Positions 43,511 through 54,759 of a stretch of DNA of 64,000 bases are shown here, one piece after another. The notes under the pieces were generated by a model. The model saw only the letters and a program-made list of their open reading frames with translations. It was not told where the DNA came from and did not search any database. Origin of the DNA: Clytia hemisphaerica (lineage: Eukaryota; Cnidaria; Hydrozoa; Leptothecata; Clytiidae); the NCBI GenBank assembly GCA_902728285.1, contig CACVBU010001361.1, positions 62,001 to 126,000 on the forward strand. The letters are read 5' to 3'. Position numbers and translations under genes: made by a program. The first letter of the stretch is position 1; each line of letters opens with the position of its first letter.

Positions 43511-44153
43511 TCCTTGGGCATGATTATTATAATCAGCTTGGGAAAACCGTGTGTTTTGTTTTTGATATAAATGAGTTCACATATTCTTTTAACGTCCCCT
43601 GACAGTTGACAATTATTAGACCAAGCTCTTTACTATTTCCTATTCCAACAATACGATGCTTACATAGTTGACACATAATACACATTGATTTGCCGCTTTC
43701 ACAAGTGCAATTGAACAAAATAAAGTAATCTAAATATTTTCTGAGGGGTGAATTTCTAGTTTTTCTTGTACTTTATGTTTGCCAACCCGGGGAGTCTTCA
43801 TATATTTACCAAAGGGAAGCTCATGATGAAACCCTCTGATTTAACTTTTATTTTGGCAAATCAATTGTTTTTTTGCACTTACAGCTTTTCTCTTTGATCT
43901 TTCATTAAGGTTCCTTTTGTTGATTGCTGGCGTCATTGATGACTTGTGCGTCATTTATTGAAATGGAAACACACGGTTTTTCCCAAGCTGATAATGTACA
44001 TCAATTTTTTCTTAATATTGTTTCGTAAATGCTGATTTTTTAAGCAACAAAAATGTATATATACTACTTTAGGCAAACGTGGAGGTCTATCTGTTTATTG
44101 CATAACTAAGACAGGACGTAGGATTCAACAATTTTTGTTATCATGCCCAAGGT
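43511..44153. mobile_element. Inverted-repeat element with asymmetric arms
   Basis: CCTTGGGCATGATTATTATA at the left is answered by CATGCCCAAGG at the right, with TAT on both sides. The second arm block CAGCTTGGGAAAACCGTGTG (43536) pairs with 43967-43990, leaving about 120 extra bases in the right arm only. The interior contains a short Cys-rich open frame (see next entry). Confidence 0.8.
43533..43718 (-). pseudogene. Cys/His-rich fragment inside inverted-repeat element, SWIM-like
   Basis: 61-codon frame whose first 21 residues have the pattern CTCESGK...CIMCQLCKH. This resembles the C-x-C...C-x-H knuckle of SWIM zinc fingers found in some transposase-derived proteins. The rest runs into the element's left arm. 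Probably a leftover of the parent element's protein; the assignment is weak. Confidence 0.35.
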
Positions 44154-44159
44154 ATACAG

Positions 44160-44910
44160 AAGATATAATGAGATATTTATAGCGATTGTGAAATAGCTAT
44201 TTCCCTGTCAACACCTGTACTTTGTATATAACACATGTAACATGCATATGACATTGAATACATAACTGCTACTAATACATGCGTGATTTATGTGTAATAT
44301 GGAATACAAGTATTACATGGCCGTCAGTAAACCTTCCTATACCTTTTGTTCTTCAGAAAAACCAAAAACATTGGCTTCATTGGCTTTTAATTGTTTGCTT
44401 TCCAGTAGTATGACCCCCGGTAGAAATCGTATTTCTATTGTATTTTGCGCGGGTTTTTCAATAGAGATTTCACGTGACTCAAACCCCATGTTTCAAAACC
44501 TACATAATAGCAAAAGCAAAAATAGTTGGGAAGGAAAGAGTAAACGCAAGACAGAAAGTTTGGTTGTGTTGATCAGGTATGTTTTTATTCTATCCAAACT
44601 AACGTTAAAAAAGGTACTGACTCCTTTGTACGAGTTAAAGTAGATTTTTTGTTATTCAATCTGTACAGGTGAAAATTGTTTATATCGGTTAGGGTCAGGA
44701 TCAGTTAGGGTCAGGGTTGGAGTTAGAGAGTCAAAATAGGGTTGGGAGTAGCATTGGTAGGTAAATACAGGGCTCTAGGTCCTGGTAAGGATACCCATTT
44801 AAAATGGGTATCCTTATCAGGGCATAGGGTTGGGGCTAACCCTGGTATGGTCAATATAAATAAGTCTGTAAATTACACACTATAAGTAGATTGTGAATTC
44901 AAAATTCGTG
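44160..44910. other. No gene; telomere-like and palindromic motifs
   Basis: Contains a run of GGTTAGGGTCAGG-like words (44685-44745) and a perfect hairpin, AAGGATACCCATTT facing AAATGGGTATCCTT (about 44796-44824). A 117-codon plus-strand frame at 44290-44643 has no motif. Confidence 0.45.
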
Positions 44911-44914
44911 GTCT

Positions 44915-46080
44915 ATAATAATAATAATATTTTAAGTGGCTGGCCATAGAATAATGAATCAGCTTTTAGGCAGCTGAGCCATTGTCTCCCCCAGGGGCCA
45001 CTTGTATAACATAACAGAACAATAATTGGAACGATAACTGATTAAGATAATAAATAATAAATTTCTAATTGAAAATATGAGTTTTGAGTTTGTTTTTAAA
45101 CGATAAAAGAGATTGGCATTGTTTCATCTCTAAAGGTAGATTGTTCCACAGATGCATGGTTGAGGCAATGAACGTTCGACTAGCAAAGGTGTTTTTGGCA
45201 AGAGGAACAACGAAATTATACCTTCTTGCAAAGCGAGTGCAGCGTTCATATCGCTTGCTAGCAGGCTTTACCTGATCAAACAAATATTTTGGCGCAATGT
45301 TGCGCATCCCTTTGAACATCATCAGTGTTTTATTGTATTCGACAATCTGATCAAGTGTCTTGTTGATGGGAATGGTTTTAAAGATGTTGTTCAGGAGTGA
45401 ATCAAACTTGTTGTGATTTGCCTTTGACATAGTGCTCCAAGAATTGGAACAATATGTAATGTGTGGCATAAGAGCATTTATAAGCATTTTTTTCCTGTGG
45501 TCGTCAAGAAAGCTAGAGATGCCTTTTATCTTGTTTAGTTTGAGATAGGCTTGGCCTGGGCATTCCAGTTAAGGTTTTCATCAAAGATCATACCGAGATA
45601 TTTCACTTTCTCCTTGCATTCAAGAGTGTCAACTTGAAATTGGATAGGGACCAGCCTCTTGCATTCCTTCAGTTTGTTTGCTCTTCCAAAGAATATGACT
45701 TCGGTTTTGCCCGTTAGTTTACAGTTAGTTTATTTTGGCTGAACCAATGTCCGACTTCAGAAAGTTAGCCAGATAGATCTTTTCTAAGCCTCACGGGGCA
45801 GTCAGAACTGACAGCGATGATGGTAACTCCTGCGTAAAGATGGTGGAACACAGAAGGTCGAATACTTTGACCAATATCGTTTATGTAAAGGAGAAATAAC
45901 AATGGTCCGAGGACCGATCCTTGTGGAACCCTGTATGCGCATTTGTTCATCATGTCCGAGCAAGTATCTCCTAGGAGTGTACATTGAAGACAATCTGACA
46001 GATAAGATTCAAACCAGGAGAATGAGGTGTCCCTAAATGTGGTAGTGTACGGAACTTCTGATTCATAGGTACTTTTCATG
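44915..46080 (-). mobile_element. 5'-truncated LINE, LINE-2 of window
   Basis: The 3' part of a non-LTR reverse transcriptase on the minus strand, ending in an (ATT)n tail at about 44915-44930. It includes VPQGSVLGPLLFLLYINDI. The catalytic box is degraded to YAGV where YADD is expected. Next come LTGKTEVIFFGRANKLKEC and KYLGMIFDENLNW, then the C-terminal region 45487-45065 (NALMPHITYCSNSWSTM through SLLSFKNKLKTHIF). At least two frameshifts are present. Dead copy, different family from the first LINE. Confidence 0.85.
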
Positions 46081-46119
46081 TGTGGGTTTGAATCCCACCT
46101 GGAACTCAACTTTGGCAAA

Positions 46120-46980
46120 TTTCAAAATGTCAAAGTTAAACTCCAAAATTGACAAAGTCCAACTTAGAAACATTCCAGTCATACTTCTTTAATTTTGCAT
46201 ATCTACTGTAGCTAGAGACCTGAAATTTGGAGGGAGAATTCTTTGATGGTGTTAGAATATTATTATACTGTATAAAAATATTTGTAAAATATTTAGTATA
46301 TTTATCAAAATAACGAAAGATATATCTTTTTTTGAAAAATAAAGACACTGCATTGTTTTATTTTTGTTTTTGAAGAAAATAGCTTGGAAATGGTTGAAAT
46401 GGGTCAAAAAGGTGATAGGATAGGACCCATTTTCAAGGGGTCTCTGGAAATGGAGGAACAAAAAGTTACAAGTACAGAATAAATTTTTCTGAAAGGAGAA
46501 ACCCCAGATGAAAAGAAAATCCATTTTGGCAGAAATAAAAACTTTTTTTGGGACATTCCCATGCTAAAGAAGCAAAAAAGTGAAAAAAACTACATGAAAA
46601 TGATAGAACTAAAAATTAGCGAATGTGATTTTTGAATTCCTCACCCTTTTTTGATAAAAAAATAAGTTTCAGCCTTCAACTGTGTTTTCCTCCATTTCCA
46701 GAAACATTTGTTCATCAATAATTGCAACTTTTTTCTTCTCCGTAGCAGACAGATTTTGAAATGTTGCAAAAACGTTCGGCACTTTACCAATTTGCTGTCT
46801 AGCCTGTGTCCACAGAGTTATATACCGCTGGAAAGCTAAGATCACTGGCTTTCTTTTAGTAAAACCCGGAACACTTTAGCATACATAGAAAAAAAGTTAG
46901 AAGGGTTCGAAGTTCACGGAAAAATGAAACATTTGGTTTGACGTCAACAAAAGTTGCGTGACTTCTGAAGTCGCTAACAA
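46120..46980. other. No gene recognised
   Basis: AT-rich sequence with short chance frames only. From about 46980 onward CAATCGAA-type words begin (see the repeat entry). Confidence 0.4.
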
Positions 46981-47389
46981 TTGAATAATTGCAATTCGAT
47001 TGTTGAACGCAATCAAATCGCAATCGAATATTACCCAGGATTTGCTGTTCGATTGCTTTGATTACGTTCAATTGTATTCGATTATGTTCCATTACGTACG
47101 ATTGATGATTTAACTGTATTAGATTTTATTCGCTTCTGTATGGTACTTATGCGCTCGGACGCCCACCATAAAAAGCTCTAACAGAGTGACCCAATTTAAT
47201 TTTATCGCAATCAAACTTTTTATCAAACATATATAATAGTAATCGAGCGAAATCGAAGATTTATAACAATAGCGTTAACTTTGAGGTTGTTGTTGTTATT
47301 TTCTGCCCGCACAGTTTGATTATTCGCCCGATAGTGTCATTTGCGCAAATGGCACTAGGGGGCTAATACTTACCTACCTCTTTGTACCT

Positions 47390-48783
47390 CTTTTTGACTT
47401 TTGCTTTAACAGCTCATCCAACTCGTTGAGTCCGATGCTTCGACATTTCCTTGAGGCTGTTGGAGTCAGCTTGCCTAAGGTTAAAATAGTGGGCAAGCAG
47501 AGGTTCATCCGGAACAGTTGTGAGGAAGGTGTCTAAGTGTTTTTTGAATACTTCTTTGGGGCAGTTTGTCAAATCTCTTATTGGTCTGGGAAGGGTGTTG
47601 AATAATCGAGGGCCTTCTTGGGAAAGACTTCCCCTTGCAAATTCTCCCAATCTCTGATTTATATGGCAGGAAATGCCTCCTTTTTGCTTTCGTCATAATC
47701 AAAATTCAGGACGTTGCCTTCAATGACGTTCCAGGTATAAATTATTTGATACCGTTCTCTTCATCTTTCAAGGCTATACAGTTTTAATGATTTGAGTTTT
47801 TCCCAATAATTAAGATGTCTGCGGGATGGAATTCCATGTAAAAATGATTTCTGAACTTCTTCCAGTTGCTGGACAAGACCACGCTTCCAGGGAGACCAGA
47901 GTTGAGAACATTAGTCCAAATGAGGGATGGCTCATGGCGTCCTCCAGCTTTTTGGTCCCCCCTAATATGAGCTAAAATCCCCCATCTGGCATTTCCCCCC
48001 ACCTGTCTTTAAAATTCGTGCTCCCCCCCTATTGGAAAATTCCCCTAGCCGTATTGTATAAGGGTTGCGAAGTGATGATCCAGACTCGCCTCAATTCGCA
48101 AGCTACTATAGCAAAAAAAAGACTCTCAAAATCCCAAGAAAGACAGGCTCATAAGCCTCAATGCCCAAACACACCAGGAAGGTCTGTATTTATCCTATTA
48201 CTCCCCCCACTAGGTAGAGGACTGAATATCCCCCCTATTCGCCTTTCTCCCCCCATCAAGCTTGAAATTTTCACTTCCCCCCTGGCACCAAAATCTGATT
48301 CCCCCCCCATCTTCCTGGGGGGGGATGATCCCATGTGGCTAGTGCTTTCCATAAAGTTAACATGGTTTCAATTTTCCTTGATTTGAATGTGCGGTATATC
48401 CATGCACTTATATTTTTTACTTTTTTAATTTGTTCTTGGATATGTTTCTCATAAGTCAACTGAGTGTCTAGGGTGACTCCAAGGTCTTTAACTTCGTCTT
48501 TATTTTCGATCAACGTTGCTGTGTCAGAAAAATATCGAGAACTTTGCTTCAGAGCGCCGTTTTTCCTGTAGGCAAGGTGCTCAAATTTAAGACCATTCAG
48601 CTGCATGTCGTTGTCTTCTGTCCACTTATAGACAGTGTCTGGATCATTTTGTAGATGATAAACATCCTCCAGTTTGGATATTGCTTTCATCAAACGGGTG
48701 TCGTCAGCAAAGAATGCCAAAATAGAATGAAGGATGTTGTTATCAATATCTTGAATCATGATCAGGAACAATAGTTTCATCAA
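47390..48783 (-). mobile_element. 5'-truncated LINE with an inserted MITE, LINE-3 of window
   Basis: Minus-strand reverse transcriptase remnant. It starts near the catalytic FADDTRLMKA and continues through KDLGVTLDTQLTYEKHI. The MITE (47933-48335) interrupts it after LTLWKAL. Coding sense resumes with CSQLWSPWKRGLVQQLEEVQ and LNYWEKLKSLKLYSLE. It ends with the tail GPRLFNTLPRPIRDLTNCP...FLTTVPDEP at 47650-47414. Several frameshifts. The FADD box is intact but most of the protein is missing. Confidence 0.85.
47933..48335. mobile_element. C-rich MITE in LINE-3, TGGCT target duplication
   Basis: CATGGCGTCCTCC at the left matches the complement of the right end (CATGGGATCATCC) at 10 of 13 positions. 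TGGCT occurs directly on both sides (47928-47932, 48336-48340). The interior has many CCCCCC runs. The LINE coding sense continues across it. Confidence 0.75.
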
Positions 48784-49300
48784 ACTGCAAGGGCAGAATT
48801 AATGACAACAACAAAAGTAAACTTTACGCTATTACTATTATTATCCATTTCCGACATTCAAACAATGTTTTTTTTCTAGCATTAGCCAAGTCTTTTCGCT
48901 TCAATGCAATGCCTTCACCAAGTTTTTAGCACCTTGCGAACAGGCCGCAAATGACCAAAAGTGTTTTTTTCTGACTTTAGTTTAGTCTCTTCGCTTAAAT
49001 GCAATGACTTCAATCCAATTTCGAGCGGGCTGCAAATGACGTTATTGCCCTATAGCCTGGGTGGTTGCCGGGCAGTTAATGATATTTCAGCCCTCTGAAT
49101 CCTGGCGCTTTAATTTCCTCAGCACGGGTATGACAATTTGAGTCGCCACAAAACCTTTTAATATCGCCTGCCAATTAAATCTTTAATGGCTTACTTAATT
49201 ATTGCTATATGGATAATAATCAAATGTAATTGACAATCAATCGAATATAGTCAACTATCAATCGAACCAATCTAACCTTGTCCTTACTCGAACGCAATCA
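48784..49300. other. No gene recognised
   Basis: Upstream flank of LINE-3. A direct repeat of about 60 bases (TAGTCTCTTCGCTT-AATGCAATG...CTTC) occurs near 48890 and 48975. Confidence 0.4.
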
Positions 49301-49307
49301 AATATTA

Positions 49308-49662
49308 CCGTCAACTGCTCTAACTTGGGACGATTGGTCGAAACATGGGATTGGTTAATATCTGGTCTGTAGTTTCACTACTGTTAAATCTCTTTGAAAA
49401 CAAATTTGTTTTAATAACTCCACCAAGTTTATCAATCATACTTCTTTGTTCCTCTTAGAGTGCTCAGACACTCGCGTGTGTTCCACTACGGATTTTCTTT
49501 ATATTTCGATTTAAAAGCCTACTCGGTGCGAAAAAGAAATTGTGTATTTTTTAATACCTCATTCATTAACTCAAATCAAATGACTTTGAAGGTTCGGTGG
49601 AAATGGTGGCCGAATTGCCGTCCCATTTTTTGTCAGATAGTCCCAAGTTAGAGCAGTGACGG
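49308..49662. mobile_element. MITE with CCGTCAACTGCTCTAACTTG ends, TA target
   Basis: The left end CCGTCAACTGCTCTAACTTG is inverted at the right (CAAGTTAGAGCAGTGACGG); TA flanks both ends (49306-49307, 49663-49664). It separates two CAATCGAA-rich blocks, so it inserted into that repeat. Confidence 0.83.
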
Positions 49663-49796
49663 TACACAGGAATCGGCCATTCGATTGAGATTCGATTACG
49701 TTTGACAATCGAATCACAATTATTCGATTGCGTTCAATTATATACGTTTGATTGGTGCGATTGTAATTACACCGTCTGGTGTTATTACTAGTTAGA

Positions 49797-50322
49797 TGGA
49801 ATTACCAGACGATCTCAATGGAACGAAATCGACGATCGAACCAGTCGAACCAAATCGAATGCAAACAACCGAAATTCGATTGTCGAACGCAATCGAATCT
49901 CAATTGAACGTCAAAATTCTGGGTAATATTCGATTGGTTCGATTGCTGTTCGACTGGTTCGATCGTCGATTCCGTTCGATTGAGATCGTCTGGCTTTATT
50001 CTTGCAGCTTCCCAACATCCAAGCTCTCAAACATCACAAGCCGAATTAAATTACTTTCGATTTCCCATAGAAATTATGCGATGAACAATCCGGGGGTCAA
50101 TGAATCGACGATCAAACGCAATCGAACGCAATCGAACATCAATCGAACGCAATCGAACATCAATCGAACGCAATCGAATATCAATCGAATCTGAAAATTG
50201 CGGTAATATTCTATTGAGATTCGATTGCATTCGACAATCGAAATTCAATCGGTCGATTGCGTTCGATTTGGTTCGACTGGTTCTTTCGTCCATTCTGTTC
50301 GATTGAGATCGTCTTGGAATTA
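49797..50322. mobile_element. CAATCGAA-rich inverted-repeat element
   Basis: GGAATTACCAGACGATCTCA at 49797 is mirrored by GAGATCGTCTTGGAATT at the right end. A third inverted copy (GTTCGATTGAGATCGTCTGG) lies at 49977-49996. The interior is almost wholly made of ATCGAAC words in both directions. Confidence 0.65.
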
Positions 50323-50773
50323 GAACAAATAATTGAGTACCTGATGCCAACTTGTTTTAATTATTAGAACAATGGGCCATTCCAGAATTTTTCTGTAACA
50401 GGGGGGCGGTCGACACAGGATTTCCGAGGGCAAAAGTTTTCACCAAAATTCCAAATTTCCAAGGCAAGAGAAGAAAATGTATGAATTTATATTATAATTA
50501 AATAAAAAAGAGTGGAATTTCCGATGCATTTTGCAAAAATACATGGATTTTTATCGGAATTTCCGACCACCACTGGAAAAGAATAATCATTTCCGAGGCT
50601 AGAAAAACATAAAAAATGCCCATCGTCCGGGGGAACAAAAATTTTCTGGAATAGCCCAATAGCCCCGCCAACATTGGCTTTTTCTCCAAGACGCACGCCA
50701 GCAGTACAAATGACAATGAAATTCAAAGTCTATTGGCAGAGATAGCCGGCGTACATGTCATTACTTCCAGACT

Positions 50774-50818
50774 GGCTACCTACCTACCTACCTACCCTAC
50801 CTACATACCCTACCTACC
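50774..50818. repeat. (CTAC)n microsatellite
   Basis: About ten CTAC/CTACC units, partly interrupted. Confidence 0.9.
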
Positions 50819-50819
50819 A

Positions 50820-52500
50820 TAGCCATTCCGGGTTTGCTTTTTTTTTTATTTGACGCTCATGAAAATCTTCAATTTTAGGTCAAACTTTGACAAGCAATTC
50901 TTCTTTGTGTAGTTGAGCTATGAAATTAATTATTTTTGAGTAATTTAGAGCTTTCTTTTAGCTTTCCAACCATAATATGCAGGTGTAATATTCTACACTT
51001 TTGTCTAAAAATTCGTTTCAACTAAGGCCATTTTTAGAAGTATTAGATCTGCGGGACACAAAAAATTTCACAACTCATCTTTGATTTCAAAGCGCTGCGG
51101 GTTGGTCTAAAAAGCAGGGTAGCTAATTGGGCTAGGTTGTGGGGTACCTAAATATTTTACAGACCAGAATAGAAATACCGAAAATGAATGCATAGAATCA
51201 CATTTTACTGACCAGGGAGCGTGAATCTGATTGATACTAATATTGATCATGTATGATTCCAAAGATAAACAAAGATATAAATTACCACGTGTTCATGTAC
51301 GAGGAGTAAGAAATAGAGCTTCATTATAATAGAGCTATTTCAAAAGACTTTTTGTACCTATTATAAGCTGCCATAATTAAAAATTTTGAAAGGAATTAAT
51401 TGTTTGAAACATCTAAACATGATTTAAATTAAACAATAGATTCAATAACAAAGGATTGTTAAGATATGACAAGATTAGAGATCATATGGCCCAAAGGCGA
51501 TTCCAAAGCTATTATCATTGAATTACATCTTCACGGAAATAACAATTAAAAACATAAATAAAATCTAAATCTAAAATATTAAAAACTGTTTTGTATATAT
51601 TTTTTATTCGGGTCTGTAAATTTTCAAACGAAGCCAAGAAGGAAGACAAAATGGCGCCAGTTCTCTTGAGAAGTAACAAAGTTCAGTACCTTTGGAAAAA
51701 AGGCTATTGTGGCTGAAGTTCGAAAGGAATCTTAAATCTTATTACATGGAATCATTAACAAGATGTTGTAATAGTTATTTCCACATGAAAACAGGTTTCA
51801 GATTTCAAAAGTTTAGGCAAAAAGAGGTACCCCTTAACCTAGCCCAATTGGCTACCCATTGGCTACCCTGCTTTTTAGACCAACCCAAGCGCTGCGGAGG
51901 AAAAAATGCTCAGACAGTGAAACTTTCCATATTTATCAGAAAATACCTGAGAAATCCAATGGTGCTACTCTCTGAAATTAATTCTTTCATTAAAGTTATT
52001 ATTTTTTACTTTTCATACTTTGACAAGCATTTTCAGCCTGAAAATGAGGACTAGAATTATAGAGAGTGATACCACTGAAAAATTTAACCCTTTTTTAGCC
52101 TAAAACAGTTATTTATATGCCATGGGGAATTTTTCCTCTGCAGCGCTTTGATTACAAAGATAGGTAGGTTCAGCAATTTTAACTTCCGCTTTATAACGTT
52201 TTTATGTTTTTTTGCAATGCAATGTCTTCTTTTTCAAAAAAATGTCTTTTCATTTCTTCCTTGAAGTGTTAGCAAGCCATTACAAAAAGAATTTGATAAA
52301 AGTCTGCAGTCAAAATGAAGATATCTGGAATATCTTGACTCATAATGCAAAAGCTTGAATTTCAATTTCGCAGCATATTTCGGTGCCATTTTATATATAT
52401 GCCATTTCTGGGCTAAATTGTCAACCTCAAATGTCTAAAATAAAAAGGTGCTATTTTAGCGGAACCAAAATCTCAATATCTCCGGAACCGTTTATCATTA
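50820..52500. repeat. Inverted repeat around 51090-51150 and 51825-51895; no gene
   Basis: AAGCGCTGCGGGTTGGTCTA (about 51092) and its complement near 51895 are the ends of 65-70-base inverted blocks. The blocks include TTTAGACCAACCC and CTAGCCCAATT; the right block carries a duplicated GGCTACCCATT. A third AGCGCTTTG occurs near 52141. The rest is AT-rich with no motif-bearing frame. Confidence 0.6.
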
Positions 52501-52501
52501 G

Positions 52502-53335
52502 GTAGGGTGCGCACTCGTCAGGATTTTTTGCGTGGAACAAGACGAAAATCAAAATTAGAACATTCCATCCATCATAACTTATCCTTAACAACTCCAAACT
52601 TGTTCATTCTTTTTTTTAAATATTCAGAATTTATCAGAGAAAACAAAGAAAAAAACCCCATCCCATTACCTACCTTCAATAAAAAGATATACCATTTATT
52701 AGACATCAAGGTGAAAAAATGGCGACTCGGAATTCGTGGCACCATCGTCGACCTTGACCACCATTTTTCAAATGGCTATCGCTATTGAGCTGGATTAGTT
52801 ATAAAGATAGTACTTTAGTTTGTCACGTGGTAGCCTTTTCGATAATCTACGGGCCGCCTTTAAATCGAGAAAAAAGAAGAAATTTCGATTTTTCGGCACT
52901 TTCCTGAAATTTTTATCAGGACTACCATATATCGTTGGAAAGCTAAGGGTTTCAGCTTTTGATTGGTAAAATTTGTTTTTAGCTATCATTTCCAGCTCAT
53001 TAGCGATAGGCTAAAGTTTAACAGTCATCTGGCCGATTTTCAGACCGCGCCAGCAAAACTCCTCACGCACTGCCACGCGGAAGGCTAGAATTCACCCGTC
53101 ATCTTTAATGCTTTTCGGTGCTGTCCAAAGGTCATTTCTTGGTTGCGCGTGGTAGGGAGACGATTCCTTGCTTGAAAAGGTGTTTTTTTTGTGGTTTGAA
53201 AATGGAATAACTTTGGAACTACTTAACCAATTTTAACAAATGACCCCTCATTTTTCTCACAAAGGTAAGGACTTTCAAATAAAATTAGTTTGGTTTTCAA
53301 AATTTGAGGGGAAAATTTTGGCCTGACCACCCTAC
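52502..53335. mobile_element. MITE-like element with GTAGGGTG ends
   Basis: Starts GTAGGGTGCGC and ends CACCCTAC. ATTAG lies on both sides (52497-52501, 53336-53340). The inverted ends are short (8-10 bases plus a TCAGG/CCTGA pair). No protein is encoded. Confidence 0.6.
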
Positions 53336-53514
53336 ATTAGGAGTTGTATGAACCCTCATTTTTTTTCTTTTTTGAAGCTCTTCAAGATGAACTAGGTTTG
53401 ATTGCCACCAGAATAGTTTCAATTTGACCCTGAAATGGCTACCTACCATCATCACCATAGCTAGCAGCATAAGTACAGTGAGATCGGGTAACTTGCATCA
53501 GTGGAGGCTAACAT

Positions 53515-54759
53515 CCAGGCGTACCCAATCGATGAAATCGATATGGGAAATCAATCGATATTAATCGATTTTAATCGATAATAATCGATAGTGATTGATA
53601 ACTAGTCGATAAACAATCGATAGCCAATCGATACTAAGACTTTACGTTCTTATCGATTGGATTCGATTGTTATCGATTGCTACTGATTAATCGCTGATTG
53701 CTTTCGATTGTTATCGATTAATATCGATTTCTTTATGTTCGCTCAAAACGCAACCCTACCGTGGTTTTTCTAATTTAACGCTTGGCAATAAATAATTATT
53801 TTCGACGCTACGCGTGAAAAACTAGAGAACAATTAATTACGATATTCAAGTGTTTTAAGTACGCGTTAAAGGCTTGTGTAATATATATTACCGTGAGATC
53901 GGGTAACTTGCATCAGTGGAGGCTAACATGCATAGCCCTCAAATGAATGACCTGGCTGGTCATTAAAATACAACTACGCAGCTCCGCTTGCAGCTCTACT
54001 CTACCATTTTTGTTTTGATTTAACTTTGTATTTTAATGACCAGCCAGGTCATTTATTTGAGGTATTTGGCCATTCCTATTCCCCTGTGCATTAATCCGAT
54101 TAATACAGTGATTTGTTTGTGTGATTCTACCCAAGCCCTGGTCGCCAAGAGGGTTAGAATTGCAGGAAATTCGGCCATCGAGATAGTTATTCGGTCGGTG
54201 GATAGTCGTTCACCGACCGGTGGAAAATTGGTCGTCAGAATAGTCATCCGGACGTCGAAATACTTTATTGCATGAAAATTTCACGGTTTCGTGGTGAGTT
54301 TAGAAAACCGCGAAATTAAAATGCTGCGAAATACGATTTTGGAGCTCAACCGTGAAATTAAAATGCCGGGGGAAATGTGATTTTTTGGGTCAACTGAAAA
54401 AAACCCCTAAAAGTAGAGTCTTTTTTACAAAAAAATGCGATAATCAAGACAAAATTCTCTTGGACCGCGAAATTAAGAGATACACTCTGGTACACAGAGT
54501 AGCGATCATACATACAGAAAATTAGCACAATCGATCGCAATCGATCTTAAGACTTAATCGATAACAATCAAATTCAATCGATGGCTAATCGATAATAATC
54601 GAATTTAATCGATGAAAATCGATACCAATCGATAATAAAATTTTACGTTCCTATCGATTGGCCATCGATTAGTAATCGATCGATCATCAATTACAAACGA
54701 CTTTTATCGATTGACATCGATTAAATCGACAATCGATGTTATCGATTGGGTACGCCTGG
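53515..54759. mobile_element. ATCGAT-rich element with CCAGGCGTACCCAATCGAT ends
   Basis: Inverted ends CCAGGCGTACCCAATCGAT; the exact 6-base target duplication TAACAT lies at 53509-53514 and 54760-54765. The first and last 200-250 bases are dense in ATCGAT/AATCGAT words. The centre contains a truncated copy of the outer MITE (from 53891) and a patch of CGCGAAATTAA repeats (54280-54475). Confidence 0.88.
53891..54060. mobile_element. Second, truncated copy of the outer MITE
   Basis: CCGTGAGATCGGGTAACTTG follows a TA at 53889. The next 90 bases equal the outer copy, including AATGACCTGGCTGGTCATT. An internal inverted repeat of that block closes at about 54055. The right terminus is not found. 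Confidence 0.78.

Larger units (their letters stand above)
46980..50322. repeat. Scattered CAATCGAA/TTCGATTG-rich blocks
   Basis: Three blocks (46980-47110, 49200-49306, 49663-50322) are built from short words AATCGAAC, CAATCGAACG and their complements in both orientations. At 50100-50185 they form a tandem array of about 24 bases per unit (CAATCGAACGCAATCGAACA). The blocks are separated by a LINE and a MITE. Confidence 0.8.

Noticed and set aside
44290..44643. 117-codon plus-strand frame as a gene
   Set aside because: No motif, no splice or polyadenylation context, low-complexity composition.
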